A stretch of DNA of 64,000 nucleotides from Prosthecobacter gellanilyticus (GCF_007992435.1 NZ_BKAG01000020.1:59619-123618); one strand, 5' to 3'. Shown: positions 17,130 through 26,024, numbered from the stretch's first letter. Numbers and translations: made by a program. The notes: generated by a model not told the origin, from the letters alone.

Positions 17130-18592
17130 GTAATCCGCGTCAACAATGGCTCCTCAAAGTGATCGCCGGCCCTCACCAGGGGGCGGAGATCAGCCTGCAC
17201 GCGGGCAAGACTCTCATCGGCAGTGATGATGAGTGTGACGTGGTGCTTCATGATGTCCTGGTGGCTCCGCAGCATCTGGAACTTGAATTGGGTGCCTCAG
17301 GTATCGCCGCAGCCCCGCTAGGCGGACGTGTCTACGTTTCAGGAAAACGCATCCGCGATGCGCGCCAGACCGTCCCGTCCTTTGCCTTCCTCTCGATTGG
17401 TGGCAGCCATCTCGTCATCGGTCCTGCGGAAGAGAAGTGGCCGCTGCTTTCCGCCGCAGATGTTCCTGAGCTGGAAAAAGAGGTCGAGGCACCGGCTGAA
17501 GAAGCTGAGAAGACGGAAGAAGCTGCGACGGAGACTCCTGCCGAGGAAGCGGCTCAAACGCCAAAGCCGGTCGTGGTCAATACCGTCACCACGGCTCCCG
17601 CGGCATCTCCGAGTTCCAAGCTAGGCCCGATCCTCGGCATCGCCGCAGGCATTGTCCTGCTCCTGGGGTGGGCGGTCGTTTACAATGATTTCTTCGCCGC
17701 CCGCAGCAAGGCGGTGGACGACACGGGCCGCAAGCCCCTCGAGCGTGCCAATGCGGTGATCGACGAGCTTGGCCTAACCGGAAGTGTGAAAGTGGAGGAG
17801 GCTGCCGGTCGTCTCACGGCCAGCGGTTATGTGGACAGCGAATCACGCCAGCGTGAGCTTCAGGCCATCTTCCGTGCCACGGTCCCCGGACTGCGCACGA
17901 AGATCTACAGCCTGGAAAAGATCGCCTCCAGTTCCCGCGCGCTTTTGGATGACCAGCATCTGCCGCTCACCGTCTCCAGTTTGAGCAATGGCAAGCTGAA
18001 GGTCACCGGCAAGCTTGCCTCCGCCGACCCCTGGGTGCGCATGAAGCAGACCTTGATGCAGGAAGTGCCAGGCATCAGCGGCGTCGAGGATGAGGTGGAG
18101 ATCGAGGCCCCACGGCCAAAGGCTCCGAACACCGTTCTCGTGCCCATGCCAACCCTGATGCTGGGCAGCAGCGCACCAGTCACCCCTGCCAAGTCCGTGG
18201 CAACGGCCCCGGCACCTGCGCCAGTCGTTGTCGCCAGCAACACGCCAGCCATCACTCTACCTCCCCCTGCAGCGCCGGTCGCACCGCAGGCGCGAACGTC
18301 AGATCCGACCCCGCAGCCGGACCCGGTCACGGACTACCTGATCACCCAGGACACGATCGACACGCCTGAAGCGAGCATCTCCGCCATCCGCGCCATCGAG
18401 GACGGCCAGGGCTACGTCCGCCTCAGCACCGGTGGTGTCTACTTCACCGGCGCGCGCCTGCCCTATGGCGGTACCGTCATGAAGGTCGAGCAAAATGAGG
18501 TCACAATTATTGAAAAAGGTGAAATCCGCACCCTGCGTCAGGGTGATATTGCTATGAAGGCCAAACCTATCACCCCACTGACCACTCCATGA
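17126..18592 (+). CDS. sctD: Inner-membrane ring protein SctD (YscD) with FHA domain and extra C-terminal module
   Basis: This is a 488-residue protein. Residues 1-95 form the cytosolic FHA-like domain (GKTLIGSDDECDVVLHDVLV). A highly acidic Glu/Ala/Pro linker covers about 112-150. A membrane segment lies at about 165-188 (LGPILGIAAGIVLLLGWAVV), followed by periplasmic ring-building modules (about 200-330). After a proline-rich stretch (335-405), the last about 65 residues (GYVRLSTGGVYFTGARLPYG and on) have a GspC/PilP HR-like strand pattern. YscD is 419 residues. SctD makes the outer of the two inner-membrane rings and links to the secretin. Confidence 0.92.
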   Translation: MSNPRQQWLLKVIAGPHQGAEISLHAGKTLIGSDDECDVVLHDVLVAPQHLELELGASGIAAAPLGGRVYVSGKRIRDARQTVPSFAFLSIGGSHLVIGPAEEKWPLLSAADVPELEKEVEAPAEEAEKTEEAATETPAEEAAQTPKPVVVNTVTTAPAASPSSKLGPILGIAAGIVLLLGWAVVYNDFFAARSKAVDDTGRKPLERANAVIDELGLTGSVKVEEAAGRLTASGYVDSESRQRELQAIFRATVPGLRTKIYSLEKIASSSRALLDDQHLPLTVSSLSNGKLKVTGKLASADPWVRMKQTLMQEVPGISGVEDEVEIEAPRPKAPNTVLVPMPTLMLGSSAPVTPAKSVATAPAPAPVVVASNTPAITLPPPAAPVAPQARTSDPTPQPDPVTDYLITQDTIDTPEASISAIRAIEDGQGYVRLSTGGVYFTGARLPYGGTVMKVEQNEVTIIEKGEIRTLRQGDIAMKAKPITPLTTP

Positions 18593-18873
18593 GCAACGAT
18601 GTCCTGAGCAATCGCGAACTGAAGGCCCGTGTCGACACGGCCGACTTTGCCGAGACTCTCGCCGCGGATGCGGATGGTAGTTTCTATGCGGACGTCACCA
18701 GCTATCTGGAAGCCTGGACCGCGCGCATCAAAGGCTACCAGGATGCCGGAGTGTCCAAAGCTGAGTTTGAAGAGCTCACCCGCCTTTCCCAGAGCGTCCA
18801 GACTGCCGGACGCGTCCTCGAATTTTTCGTGAAACTGCAAAAGCTTCCGCCGCCGCAGCCTAACGAAAACTAA
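18589..18873 (+). CDS. yscE: YscE-like needle co-chaperone
   Basis: This is a 94-residue helical protein without signal or membrane segment. Its position between sctD and the needle gene is that of yscE/pscE. YscE (66 residues) forms a complex with YscG that keeps YscF monomeric in the cytosol. A YscG-like TPR gene follows the needle gene here. Sequence similarity cannot be judged by eye, and the call depends on synteny and helical character. It overlaps sctD by 4 bp. Confidence 0.6.
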   Translation: MSNDVLSNRELKARVDTADFAETLAADADGSFYADVTSYLEAWTARIKGYQDAGVSKAEFEELTRLSQSVQTAGRVLEFFVKLQKLPPPQPNEN

Positions 18874-18906
18874 ACCCGCAAACTAAAACACCAACACGCC
18901 ACCCAT

Positions 18907-19167
18907 ATGCCAGTTACAGACTTCAATCCGCCGCTTTTCGGCTCCAACTCCACCATCTGGAACACGATCACCACGATGGCCACCACCCTGAACACTGAGA
19001 CCACCGCCGTCATCACGGACGCCAGCACTACGGACTTCTCTGATCCGGGTTCTGTCGTGCTTCTCCAGATGCGCGTGAACCAGGTCACGAACGCCGCCAC
19101 CGCCGTCTCCAACTTGGTGAAAGCCATCCAGGAGCCGTCGAAGAACGCCGTGTCGAACTTGCGCTGA
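18907..19167 (+). CDS. sctF: Needle subunit SctF (YscF-like)
   Basis: The 86-residue length is almost the same as YscF (87). The N-terminus is polar and flexible. The C-terminal two thirds are helical, with VLLQMRVNQVTNAATAVSNL then VKAIQEPSKNAVSNLR, resembling the needle-family end in which helix 2 lines the channel. It lies between YscE-like and YscG-like genes, both expected chaperones of the needle monomer. Confidence 0.88.
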   Translation: MPVTDFNPPLFGSNSTIWNTITTMATTLNTETTAVITDASTTDFSDPGSVVLLQMRVNQVTNAATAVSNLVKAIQEPSKNAVSNLR

Positions 19168-19207
19168 TTGTTCATCGTTCTCTCTCATTTTTTCTCCCTC
19201 TTAAACC

Positions 19208-19615
19208 ATGGTCCACATCGATTCCGAACTGGTCCGCCTGCTCATGCGGGTCGGCTACACAGCCGCATGGAATGGCCTTCATAAAGAAGCCATCTCCATC
19301 TTCGACGGTGTCGGCGCTGTGCGTCCTGAGAGTGAGATTCCCGTCATCGGGGCCGCCGTCGTGGCGCTCCTTTCGGGTCATTATGAGGTAGCCGTGAAAA
19401 CCTTGCGGGAAGGTGCTCTCGAACTCAATCCTGACAGCGCACTGGCGCGCGCCCACCTCGGTGTGGCGCTGCGCCTGCGCGGGGATGAGGACGAGGGTCT
19501 CGCCCTTCTTCAAGAGGTCACTTCACAGACGGCTGATCCAGATGCCGCCGCCATGGCGCGCAACGTCCTGGCCATGAGCCCTGACCAGCTCAAACCCAAT
19601 CTCAAACTTCTATGA
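19208..19615 (+). CDS. sctG: YscG-like TPR needle chaperone
   Basis: This is a 135-residue TPR-like protein. Helical repeats are visible at LLMRVGYTAAWNGLHKEAIS, AAVVALLSGHYEVAVKTLRE and ARAHLGVALRLRGDEDEGLA. YscG (115 residues) is a TPR protein that, with YscE, wraps the needle subunit before export. It follows sctF by 40 bp and overlaps sctI by 4 bp. In Yersinia yscH (yopR) would come next; it is absent here. Confidence 0.82.
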   Translation: MVHIDSELVRLLMRVGYTAAWNGLHKEAISIFDGVGAVRPESEIPVIGAAVVALLSGHYEVAVKTLREGALELNPDSALARAHLGVALRLRGDEDEGLALLQEVTSQTADPDAAAMARNVLAMSPDQLKPNLKLL

Positions 19616-20049
19616 CACCTATCGCCATCGCTGCTGCCGTCCCGGCACCGGCGACCTTCAGCCAGATGATGCCTGTGACCGTGCAGGCCTCTTCCGCAGC
19701 CGACGTCGACCGCCTTCGCGCGCTCGTCGCCGGCATCCAGCCCGCCGGTGAAAACGTCGACGTGATGCCGCCCACCAACCGGATCGAGCAGAGCGGTTTC
19801 CGCACCATGGGGGACTCCATCCTCGACGGTGTGTCCAAGTTCAACACGGGTTACAACGACTCCCTGTCCAACATCACCAACAAGCTGGAGCACATCGCCA
19901 ACACCGATCCTCTCGAGCTCGGCAGCAACTTCGGTGAGCTCATGGCTCTCCAGGTTGAAATCGCCCGCTGGACCATGTCGGTCATGGGTGTGGACAACGC
20001 CTCCAAGGCCGGCACCAACACCATCAAAGAACTGAGCAAAGGCGGCTGA
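19612..20049 (+). CDS. sctI: Inner rod protein SctI (YscI-like)
   Basis: This is a 145-residue protein. The N-terminal half is flexible and Ala/Pro/Val-rich. The C-terminal half has the rod-family helical pattern (NTDPLELGSNFGELMALQVE then IARWTMSVMGVDNASKAGTN). The inner rod or adaptor anchors the needle in the basal body, and in the Ysc system it also influences substrate switching. Yersinia YscI is 115 residues. The gene precedes sctJ as in Yersinia. Confidence 0.85.
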   Translation: MTPIAIAAAVPAPATFSQMMPVTVQASSAADVDRLRALVAGIQPAGENVDVMPPTNRIEQSGFRTMGDSILDGVSKFNTGYNDSLSNITNKLEHIANTDPLELGSNFGELMALQVEIARWTMSVMGVDNASKAGTNTIKELSKGG

Positions 20050-20107
20050 TCCCGGTTACTCCCGAAACCGCTGTCTGCTGAATCTGAATTCCCTCTATCC
20101 CGAAGCT

Positions 20108-20860
20108 GTGAGATCCTCTCTGCCCTACCTTCGCCGGCTTTTGCTGGTGCTCATCCCCGTCATCCTCGTCAGTTGCGCCAAGGTTCCGCTGTTCAGCGAA
20201 CTGCATGAAGAGGAGGCCAATGAAATCATGGCCCACCTTCTCGAGCAGAAGATCGAATGCGTGAAAGTCGCTGCCAAGGAAGGCTTGTGGATTCTTCAGG
20301 TCCCGCAGGATGATTTCCCGCTCGCCATGCACACGCTTCAGGCCCTGGGCCTGCCGCGTGAAAAGCTCGTCAAGATGGGAGAGGTTTTCCAGAAGAGCGG
20401 CCTCGTCTCCTCGCCCACCGAGGAGCGCATCCGCTTTATCGATGCCCTGTCCCAGGAGCTCTCGGACACCCTCATGAAGATCGACGGCGTCATCGCCGCC
20501 AAGGTGCACATCGCCCTGCCGAACAACGACCCGCTGAGTGACAAGACCACACCGGCCTCGGCCTCCGTGTTCATCAAGTTCCGCGCTGGTTACGACGTGG
20601 AAAGCTCCACGCCTGACCTGAAGAACCTCGTCACGAAGTCGGTGGAAGGCCTCACCTTTGAAAACGTGGAGCTCATCATGAGCCAGGCAGACGCCATCCC
20701 GCCGCCGCCCAAGAATGAGCACTCGGACGAGAACAGCATGCTTGCCAAATGGCAGGCCAAGCTTCCGCCCTGGGGCATCCCGGCCGCCAGTGCCGGTGGT
20801 GGTTTCCTGATTGCCGCCATCTTCTTTGCCGCCATGCGCAGCAGGAAGCCGGCAGCCTAA
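20108..20860 (+). CDS. sctJ: Inner-membrane ring lipoprotein SctJ (YscJ)
   Basis: This 250-residue protein uses a GTG start at 20108. A lipoprotein signal peptide ends in the lipobox VSC (Cys23). Two ring-building domains follow (KVPLFSELHEEEANEIMAHL and on, then EELSDTLMKIDGV-like and AKVHIALPNN). A C-terminal membrane helix lies at about 220-242 (GIPAASAGGGFLIAAIFFAA). YscJ is 244 residues. It forms the inner of the two inner-membrane rings, next to SctD. Assignment is secure. Confidence 0.97.
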   Translation: MRSSLPYLRRLLLVLIPVILVSCAKVPLFSELHEEEANEIMAHLLEQKIECVKVAAKEGLWILQVPQDDFPLAMHTLQALGLPREKLVKMGEVFQKSGLVSSPTEERIRFIDALSQELSDTLMKIDGVIAAKVHIALPNNDPLSDKTTPASASVFIKFRAGYDVESSTPDLKNLVTKSVEGLTFENVELIMSQADAIPPPPKNEHSDENSMLAKWQAKLPPWGIPAASAGGGFLIAAIFFAAMRSRKPAA

Positions 20861-20893
20861 TCTATTTTATTTTCTTTTTCGAAACACCACAGC

Positions 20894-21580
20894 ATGAGCA
20901 CTCCTGGAGGATGGTATGCACAGCAGGCAAAGGCTAATCCGGACCTGTTCCGGGTGGTCTTTGACTTCAACAGCCGTCCGCAGTACTGGGTTCATCCGGA
21001 AGTCATGGATCGCCTGCCTGATGCCAAGGTCGTGAAGGCGCTGGCCGGTGCCACTCATGGTTCGGCCCATCTCGCGAAGTGGCTGCGCAACATTCTGGAT
21101 CTGAATGCGCATGAGCCCGTGTGGGACTTCGAGGAACCCCGCCGCCGTCTGAATCTGCTGGCTCCCGAGACCCTTGCCAAGCTCGCTCGTTTCGCCGCCG
21201 CTGCCCTGAGCTGGCCGCGCATCGCCTCCGTCATCGGCAAGGTGCAGATGCAGGAGATCAAAAGCACCTTCGGCGAGGACGCCCACTCCTTTGCCCTGCG
21301 CCGCGCCCGCTTCATCATCCCGGAGAGTGATGCGGTGCTGCCTGAGAGTGACAAGCCACTGTATGACAACGCCATGGAGCTCGGCTGGAACCTGCTGACC
21401 TCCGCCGCCTGTGACGAGGCAGACCCCATCCAGCAGAGGTTTGTGCTGAAGCTGCCGATGGCTGTCGCCGAAAGAACGCTCCGCCGCGTTCCGCAGGACA
21501 TCCGCGAACGTGCCTGGAACCGCATCCGCAAAATCAGCACCGAAGTTTTAACCGAAGGAGAGACGAAATGCTTTGCCTAG
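20894..21580 (+). CDS. sctK: Sorting-platform protein SctK (YscK-like)
   Basis: This 228-residue cytosolic protein carries the YscK-type centre RFAAAALSWPRIASVIGKVQ and the following FALRRARFIIPES. SctK connects the ring protein SctD to the SctQ pods of the sorting platform. YscK is 209 residues. It lies between sctJ and sctL, overlapping sctL by 13 bp, the normal order. Confidence 0.88.
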   Translation: MSTPGGWYAQQAKANPDLFRVVFDFNSRPQYWVHPEVMDRLPDAKVVKALAGATHGSAHLAKWLRNILDLNAHEPVWDFEEPRRRLNLLAPETLAKLARFAAAALSWPRIASVIGKVQMQEIKSTFGEDAHSFALRRARFIIPESDAVLPESDKPLYDNAMELGWNLLTSAACDEADPIQQRFVLKLPMAVAERTLRRVPQDIRERAWNRIRKISTEVLTEGETKCFA

Positions 21581-22173
21581 AAAAGAGCGGCGTCGCCGTC
21601 GCCCCAGATTCCAAGATCCTGAAACGAGATGAGCATGCGTTCATCATCGACGGCCAGCGCATCCTTGATGCCGCCCGTCATGAGGCCACGCTCATCCGTC
21701 AGCAGGCCATCGCCGATGCCGAAACGAAGCGCCAGGAAGGCTTTCAGCAAGGCCAGGAAGAGGGCAAGGCGCAGATCGCCGAGCACATCGTGGAGTGCAT
21801 GGGGCAGAGCGCCGCTTACTTCTCCAAGGTGGAAGATGTGATGGTGGACCTCGTCATGCGCGCCGTGCGCAGTGTGATCGGGGAGATGAACCAGCACGAC
21901 CTCATCGAGAAGATCGTCCGCCGCGCGCTGGAAAGCACGCGTAACGAAAACCATGTCACCGTGCGTGTGTCTCCGGGGCAGGCTGACTGGCTGAAGAGCC
22001 GGCTCTCCGCCATCATGCAGACCTTTCCGAAGATCCAGTTTCTGGATGTGCAGGCTGACAGCCGCCTGCCTGAAAACGGTTGTGTCCTCGAAACCGAGAT
22101 CGGTGTGGTGGATGCCACGCTCGAAACGCAGCTCAAGGCCATCGAGAAGGCCCTGATCCGCTCCATGAAATAA
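21568..22173 (+). CDS. sctL: ATPase stator SctL (YscL/FliH-like)
   Basis: This is a 201-residue protein. A long charged helix (about 25-75, ILDAARHEATLIRQQAIADA...QQGQEEGKAQ) leads to the FliH/HrpE C-terminal domain (VRVSPGQADWLKSRLSAIMQ and DSRLPENGCVLETEIGVVDA). The last segment matches the E-x-x-x-G-x-I/V-D-A pattern typical of the family. SctL holds the ATPase SctN to the SctQ platform. YscL is 223 residues. Confidence 0.93.
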   Translation: MLCLEKSGVAVAPDSKILKRDEHAFIIDGQRILDAARHEATLIRQQAIADAETKRQEGFQQGQEEGKAQIAEHIVECMGQSAAYFSKVEDVMVDLVMRAVRSVIGEMNQHDLIEKIVRRALESTRNENHVTVRVSPGQADWLKSRLSAIMQTFPKIQFLDVQADSRLPENGCVLETEIGVVDATLETQLKAIEKALIRSMK

Positions 22174-22179
22174 CTGACA

Positions 22180-23511
22180 ATGACGCCGCCCACCTTTGAC
22201 TTTGATTCGCTGACCACGCGCCTGAAGCGCGGCATTGATTCCGTGCCGCCGCTCAGCCTTCGTGGTCGTGTGACTCAGGTCACCGGCACCATCCTGCGGG
22301 CCTATGCTCCTGGTGCCAAGATTGGCGAGCTCGTGCGCTTGAAGAACCCTTGGGAAGAAGAAGGCATTCTCGGTGAGGTCGTCGGCTTCCAAAAGAATCT
22401 CGCCATCATCACCCCGCTCGGTGAGATGCTCGGCCTCTCCTCCACGACCGAAGTCATTCCCACCGGGGAGATTCACAAAGTGCCAGTTAGCAATGACATG
22501 CTGGGCCGTGTGCTGGATGGACTCGGCAATCCGTCTGATGGCAAAGGCCCCATCAAGATTGAAGACTACTACCCCGTCACCGCGGATCCGCCGAATGCGA
22601 TGACGCGTGAACTGATCAGCAGGCCCATCAGCCTTGGCGTTCGTGCCCTGGATGGACTGCTCACTTGTGGTGAAGGCCAGCGCATGGGCATCTTCGCTGC
22701 CGCTGGTGGTGGCAAGAGCACGCTGCTCAGCCAGATCATTCGCAACACCACTGCTGACATCGTCGTGCTCGCCCTCATCGGTGAGCGTGGTCGTGAGGTG
22801 CGTGAGTTCCTGGAGCGTGACCTCGGTGAAGAAGGTGTGAAGCGCGCCGTCACCGTGATCGCCACCTCCGACCGCCCTTCCATGGAGCGTCTGAAGTGCG
22901 CCTATGTAGCGACCGCGATCGCTGAATATTTCCGTGACCAGGGGAAGAAGGTGCTGCTCCTCATGGACAGCGTCACCCGCTTCGCCCGTGCTCTGCGTGA
23001 GATCGGTCTCGCTGCGGGTGAGCCGCCCACACGCCGTGGTTTCCCGCCGTCCGTGTTTGCCACGCTGCCACGAATGATGGAACGCGCTGGCTGCTCGGAT
23101 AAAGGCAGCATCACCGCTCTCTACACCGTGCTCGTCGAAGGTGATGACATGACTGAGCCGGTCGCCGATGAGACCCGCTCGATTCTCGATGGTCACATCG
23201 TTCTCAGCCGCAAGCTCGGTGCCGCGAATCATTATCCAGCCATTGATGCGCTGGCCAGCGTGAGCCGTCTGTTCACCGCCATCACCACGCCGGATCACAT
23301 GAAGGCCGCGGGCAAGATCCGCAATCTCATGTCCAAGTATCAGGAGGTGGAGCTGCTCGTCCGCATCGGTGAATACAAGAAGGGCAGTGATGCCGCTGCC
23401 GACGAGGCCATCGCCAAGATCGATTCCATCAACAACTTCCTGAAGCAGGGCCTGCGGGAGCAGAGCAGCTACGACCAGACGCTTCAGGCCATGATCCAAC
23501 TCGCCAAATAA
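22180..23511 (+). CDS. sctN: T3SS ATPase SctN (YscN)
   Basis: The 443-residue length is nearly that of YscN (439). Walker A lies at about 173-181 (AAGGGKSTL) and Walker B ends in Asp263 ([12 protein letters not shown]). [36 protein letters not shown] and [17 protein letters not shown] are all conserved in the FliI/YscN family. The hexamer strips chaperones and unfolds substrates at the base of the apparatus. It precedes sctO-P-Q-R-S-T-U in exactly the Yersinia order. Confidence 0.98.
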   Translation: MTPPTFDFDSLTTRLKRGIDSVPPLSLRGRVTQVTGTILRAYAPGAKIGELVRLKNPWEEEGILGEVVGFQKNLAIITPLGEMLGLSSTTEVIPTGEIHKVPVSNDMLGRVLDGLGNPSDGKGPIKIEDYYPVTADPPNAMTRELISRPISLGVRALDGLLTCGEGQRMGIFAAAGGGKSTLLSQIIRNTTADIVVLALIGERGREVREFLERDLGEEGVKRAVTVIATSDRPSMERLKCAYVATAIAEYFRDQGKKVLLLMDSVTRFARALREIGLAAGEPPTRRGFPPSVFATLPRMMERAGCSDKGSITALYTVLVEGDDMTEPVADETRSILDGHIVLSRKLGAANHYPAIDALASVSRLFTAITTPDHMKAAGKIRNLMSKYQEVELLVRIGEYKKGSDAAADEAIAKIDSINNFLKQGLREQSSYDQTLQAMIQLAK

Positions 23512-23517
23512 ACGATC

Positions 23518-24030
23518 ATGGCGCGCTACCCACTCCAAGACATGGTTTTTGTTCGCGAGCATCGCGAAGACAAAGCCAGCAAGGCCGTCACGGCCGCGCG
23601 CCGTGTCGTGCTGGAGGCGGAGAAGCATCTCGCAGCCAAGCAAAAGGAGCTGGAAGAATACTCCAAGTGGCGTGTCATCGAGGAAGAGCGCCTCATCCAG
23701 TCCATCATGCGCCGCCCGGTGAAGCTGGGTGACATCACAGACATCCGTCTGGAGATCTCCTCCATCCGCGAGCGCGAGCTGGATTTCATCGATCAAGTGC
23801 GCAAGGCGGAAGGCGAGCTCGACCGCGCGAAGGAAGAGCTGGAAAAAGCCAAGCAAGCCTTCAAGCAGGCCACGCAGGATCTCGAGAAGCTTCTCGAGCA
23901 TCGGGTGACCTGGCAGGATGAACAAAATCTCGAGGCCGAGCGCCTCGCCGACCTCGAACTCGAGGACTTCAGCGGCCCGAAAAATGATCTAAACCTCCAC
24001 CCGGACGAAGCCAGTTATGAACTCAATTGA
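23518..24030 (+). CDS. sctO: ATPase stalk SctO (YscO)
   Basis: This 170-residue protein is almost wholly coiled coil, rich in Glu/Lys/Arg and Ala (EREDKASKAVTAARR-type and ELDRAKEELEKAKQAFKQAT). This is the alpha-hairpin architecture of the FliJ/YscO family (YscO is 154 residues). It sits in the SctN hexamer and contacts SctV. It follows sctN by 6 bp and overlaps sctP by 14 bp. Confidence 0.9.
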   Translation: MARYPLQDMVFVREHREDKASKAVTAARRVVLEAEKHLAAKQKELEEYSKWRVIEEERLIQSIMRRPVKLGDITDIRLEISSIRERELDFIDQVRKAEGELDRAKEELEKAKQAFKQATQDLEKLLEHRVTWQDEQNLEAERLADLELEDFSGPKNDLNLHPDEASYELN

Positions 24031-25012
24031 ATCCTACTCACCTCCGAAGTCTACCTCGCTCGACGAGGACAGCAGCATCGCTTCCGATCTGCTCGGCAGT
24101 GATGCAGCAGCGCTGGAAGCCCTGCGCGCTCTCATGGGTGGTGCTGGGACTCAGCAGCCAGCCTTTGGTGTCACCCTCGTTGAGGACAAGTCCAAGCTCA
24201 CCCCTGAGCTTTCGGACCGCCTCGCCAGCCTGATGCAGAACCTGCTCGATGACGGCAGTGTTCCACCTTCACTGGTGCCCGTGCTGAACAGCCTGGGTGA
24301 CAAGCTCAAGGCCGGCGGTGACCTAACGAATGATGCTGAAGCTCTCTCGCAGCTTCAGAACCTCCTCACGACTCTGAAGGCAGAGCCAGCCCAGAGCCCG
24401 CTCACCATCAGCAACACACCTTCCGCGGCTGATGCGCTGCGCAAGGCTCTTGAGGATGCCTTCACATCGAACTCCACCCGCAACGCGGCGCAGGTGAATG
24501 TGGACCGTCCAGACCTTCCCGCTGTGGCTGAAGTGCCTGTTTCCGATGTCGTCACGCTCGGTCACAGCATCCTGCAGTCTCTCGACAGCCAGTCCACCGC
24601 CGCCGCCACGGCTGCAGCACAGGTCAGTGGTCCTGCCACGGCAGACCGCATTGAGCATGTCAGCAACCTCATGAATGAGATGGCGGACCGCGTGCTCGTC
24701 ACCGATCCTCTCCATGGTCAGAATGCTGAAGTGCGCATCAAGATCGCCGAGAACATCATGCCCGGCACGGAAGTGCGTATGTGGCGTGAGGATGGCGGCC
24801 AGCTACGCGTGGAGTTTGACACCACAAATGCTTACTGGGCACGTGTGCTGAATGACTCCACCACCCAGCTTTCCCAGCGTCTCAATGAGCGCCTGAACCT
24901 GCCTGAAGGTGCGCAGGTGACCGTCCAGCATGAAAGCGGCCAGCCGCAGGACGGCCGCTCCCGCAACCGCCACACTCCCTGGGAGCTGGCACAGCAGCAG
25001 GGTAACGAATAG
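24017..25012 (+). CDS. sctP: Needle-length regulator SctP (YscP-like), short
   Basis: This 331-residue protein has a Ser/Ala/Thr/Leu-rich, helix-prone N-terminal and central region that acts as ruler in this family. A C-terminal T3S4-type substrate-switch domain covers about 215-305 (MADRVLVTDPLHGQNAEVRI, then GTEVRMWREDGGQLRVEF). YscP sets needle length in proportion to its size and triggers the switch to late substrates. Yersinia YscP is 453-515 residues depending on strain, so a shorter needle is predicted. The tail is basic and Gln-rich. Confidence 0.85.
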   Translation: MNSIESYSPPKSTSLDEDSSIASDLLGSDAAALEALRALMGGAGTQQPAFGVTLVEDKSKLTPELSDRLASLMQNLLDDGSVPPSLVPVLNSLGDKLKAGGDLTNDAEALSQLQNLLTTLKAEPAQSPLTISNTPSAADALRKALEDAFTSNSTRNAAQVNVDRPDLPAVAEVPVSDVVTLGHSILQSLDSQSTAAATAAAQVSGPATADRIEHVSNLMNEMADRVLVTDPLHGQNAEVRIKIAENIMPGTEVRMWREDGGQLRVEFDTTNAYWARVLNDSTTQLSQRLNERLNLPEGAQVTVQHESGQPQDGRSRNRHTPWELAQQQGNE

Positions 25013-25037
25013 TTGAACCATTCTCACACACTCCCGA

Positions 25038-26024
25038 GTGAGCCAGTCACCTCCACGATCCACCTTCCGTCCCGAGTTCATCCGCCTCTCCAACCGCATC
25101 GCTGGCAAAAACCGGCCGCTGCGCTTTGAGTGGAACGGACAGCCCGCGCAGTTCAGCTTCACCAACCTGCTCGTGAATCCACGCGGCAGCTGGGTCCTCG
25201 CGCTGAATCTGGGAGGTCATGCGCTGACGATGGAGATCAGCCGTCTGCCTGAGCTTGCCTGGATCTCTCCCACGCTGGTGGGCATTGATCTGCAGGCCCT
25301 GCCATCTGATCTGGCCTGCGGACTCATGGAGGCCTGCTTTGGCGAGCTCTTCGGGGCCTTGAGCAAGGGCGGGATCGATGTGTCGATCACCTCCGTCCAG
25401 CCGTTCAGCCATCGGCATGCGCCTGAGGAAGTGATTGAATGGAATATCAACCGTGGCAGCGAGATCGCCTGGATGCACGGCAGCGTGCATGGCGATGACG
25501 CGGCACTGGCTCATCTGGCTAGCTTGATGGAGCGCGCTCCCGTGACTGCGCAGGATGATGCCAAGCTGCCCGTGCTCGTCCAGCTCTCCGCCGCCAGCAT
25601 GGCACTGAAGCTGAGTGAGCTGAGATCCGTGGAGGTGCATGACGTCCTCTTTGCTGATCTGATGGACTACCGCGCGGCCAAGGAGTGTGCCTTTTATCTC
25701 GGCGGCCGCCGCGCAGGCATTGGCACCCTGGATGCCAAGGTCTTCTCTCTCAAACAACTCATCACCGCTCCCGCCAACACTATGGCCAATGCCTCCTCTG
25801 CTTCTGTGAACGACATCGAGATCGAGCTGACCTTCGTGGTCGGCCAGACCACTATCACCGTGGGTGAGCTGCGCAGCCTGGCGCCGGGCTTCACCTTTGA
25901 TCTTGGCAGCCCTGCGGGTGCTGACCTCACCATTTGTGCCAACGGCAAACCCATCGGCAAAGGCCAGCTGATCGAAGTGGGGGAGCATCTGGGCGTCCGA
26001 GTGACCGAGTTTTCCGCACCATGA
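25038..26024 (+). CDS. sctQ: Sorting-platform pod protein SctQ (YscQ)
   Basis: This 328-residue protein uses a GTG start at 25038. The C-terminal about 75 residues are a clear SpoA domain (DIEIELTFVVGQTTITVGEL then DLGSPAGADLTICANGKPIG). A second, more divergent SpoA-like part precedes it. SctQ forms the cytosolic pods that bind SctK and SctL. The stop overlaps the sctR start by 4 bp. An in-frame ATG at 25782 could give a separate C-terminal product as in Yersinia. Confidence 0.93.
   Translation: MSQSPPRSTFRPEFIRLSNRIAGKNRPLRFEWNGQPAQFSFTNLLVNPRGSWVLALNLGGHALTMEISRLPELAWISPTLVGIDLQALPSDLACGLMEACFGELFGALSKGGIDVSITSVQPFSHRHAPEEVIEWNINRGSEIAWMHGSVHGDDAALAHLASLMERAPVTAQDDAKLPVLVQLSAASMALKLSELRSVEVHDVLFADLMDYRAAKECAFYLGGRRAGIGTLDAKVFSLKQLITAPANTMANASSASVNDIEIELTFVVGQTTITVGELRSLAPGFTFDLGSPAGADLTICANGKPIGKGQLIEVGEHLGVRVTEFSAP
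25782..26024 (+). CDS. Possible internally initiated SctQ C-terminal product
   Basis: An in-frame ATG at codon 249 of sctQ lies just before the C-terminal SpoA domain and would give an 80-residue protein. Yersinia YscQ is known to yield a C-terminal fragment of about 88 residues (YscQ-C) by internal initiation, and it is needed for function. No clear Shine-Dalgarno sequence precedes this ATG, so the proposal is by analogy. Confidence 0.3.
   Translation: MANASSASVNDIEIELTFVVGQTTITVGELRSLAPGFTFDLGSPAGADLTICANGKPIGKGQLIEVGEHLGVRVTEFSAP

Noticed and set aside
21577..23925. 782-codon minus-strand frame opposite sctL-sctN-sctO
   Set aside because: The plus strand encodes the unmistakable ATPase SctN with both Walker motifs. 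The minus frame shows no family features.
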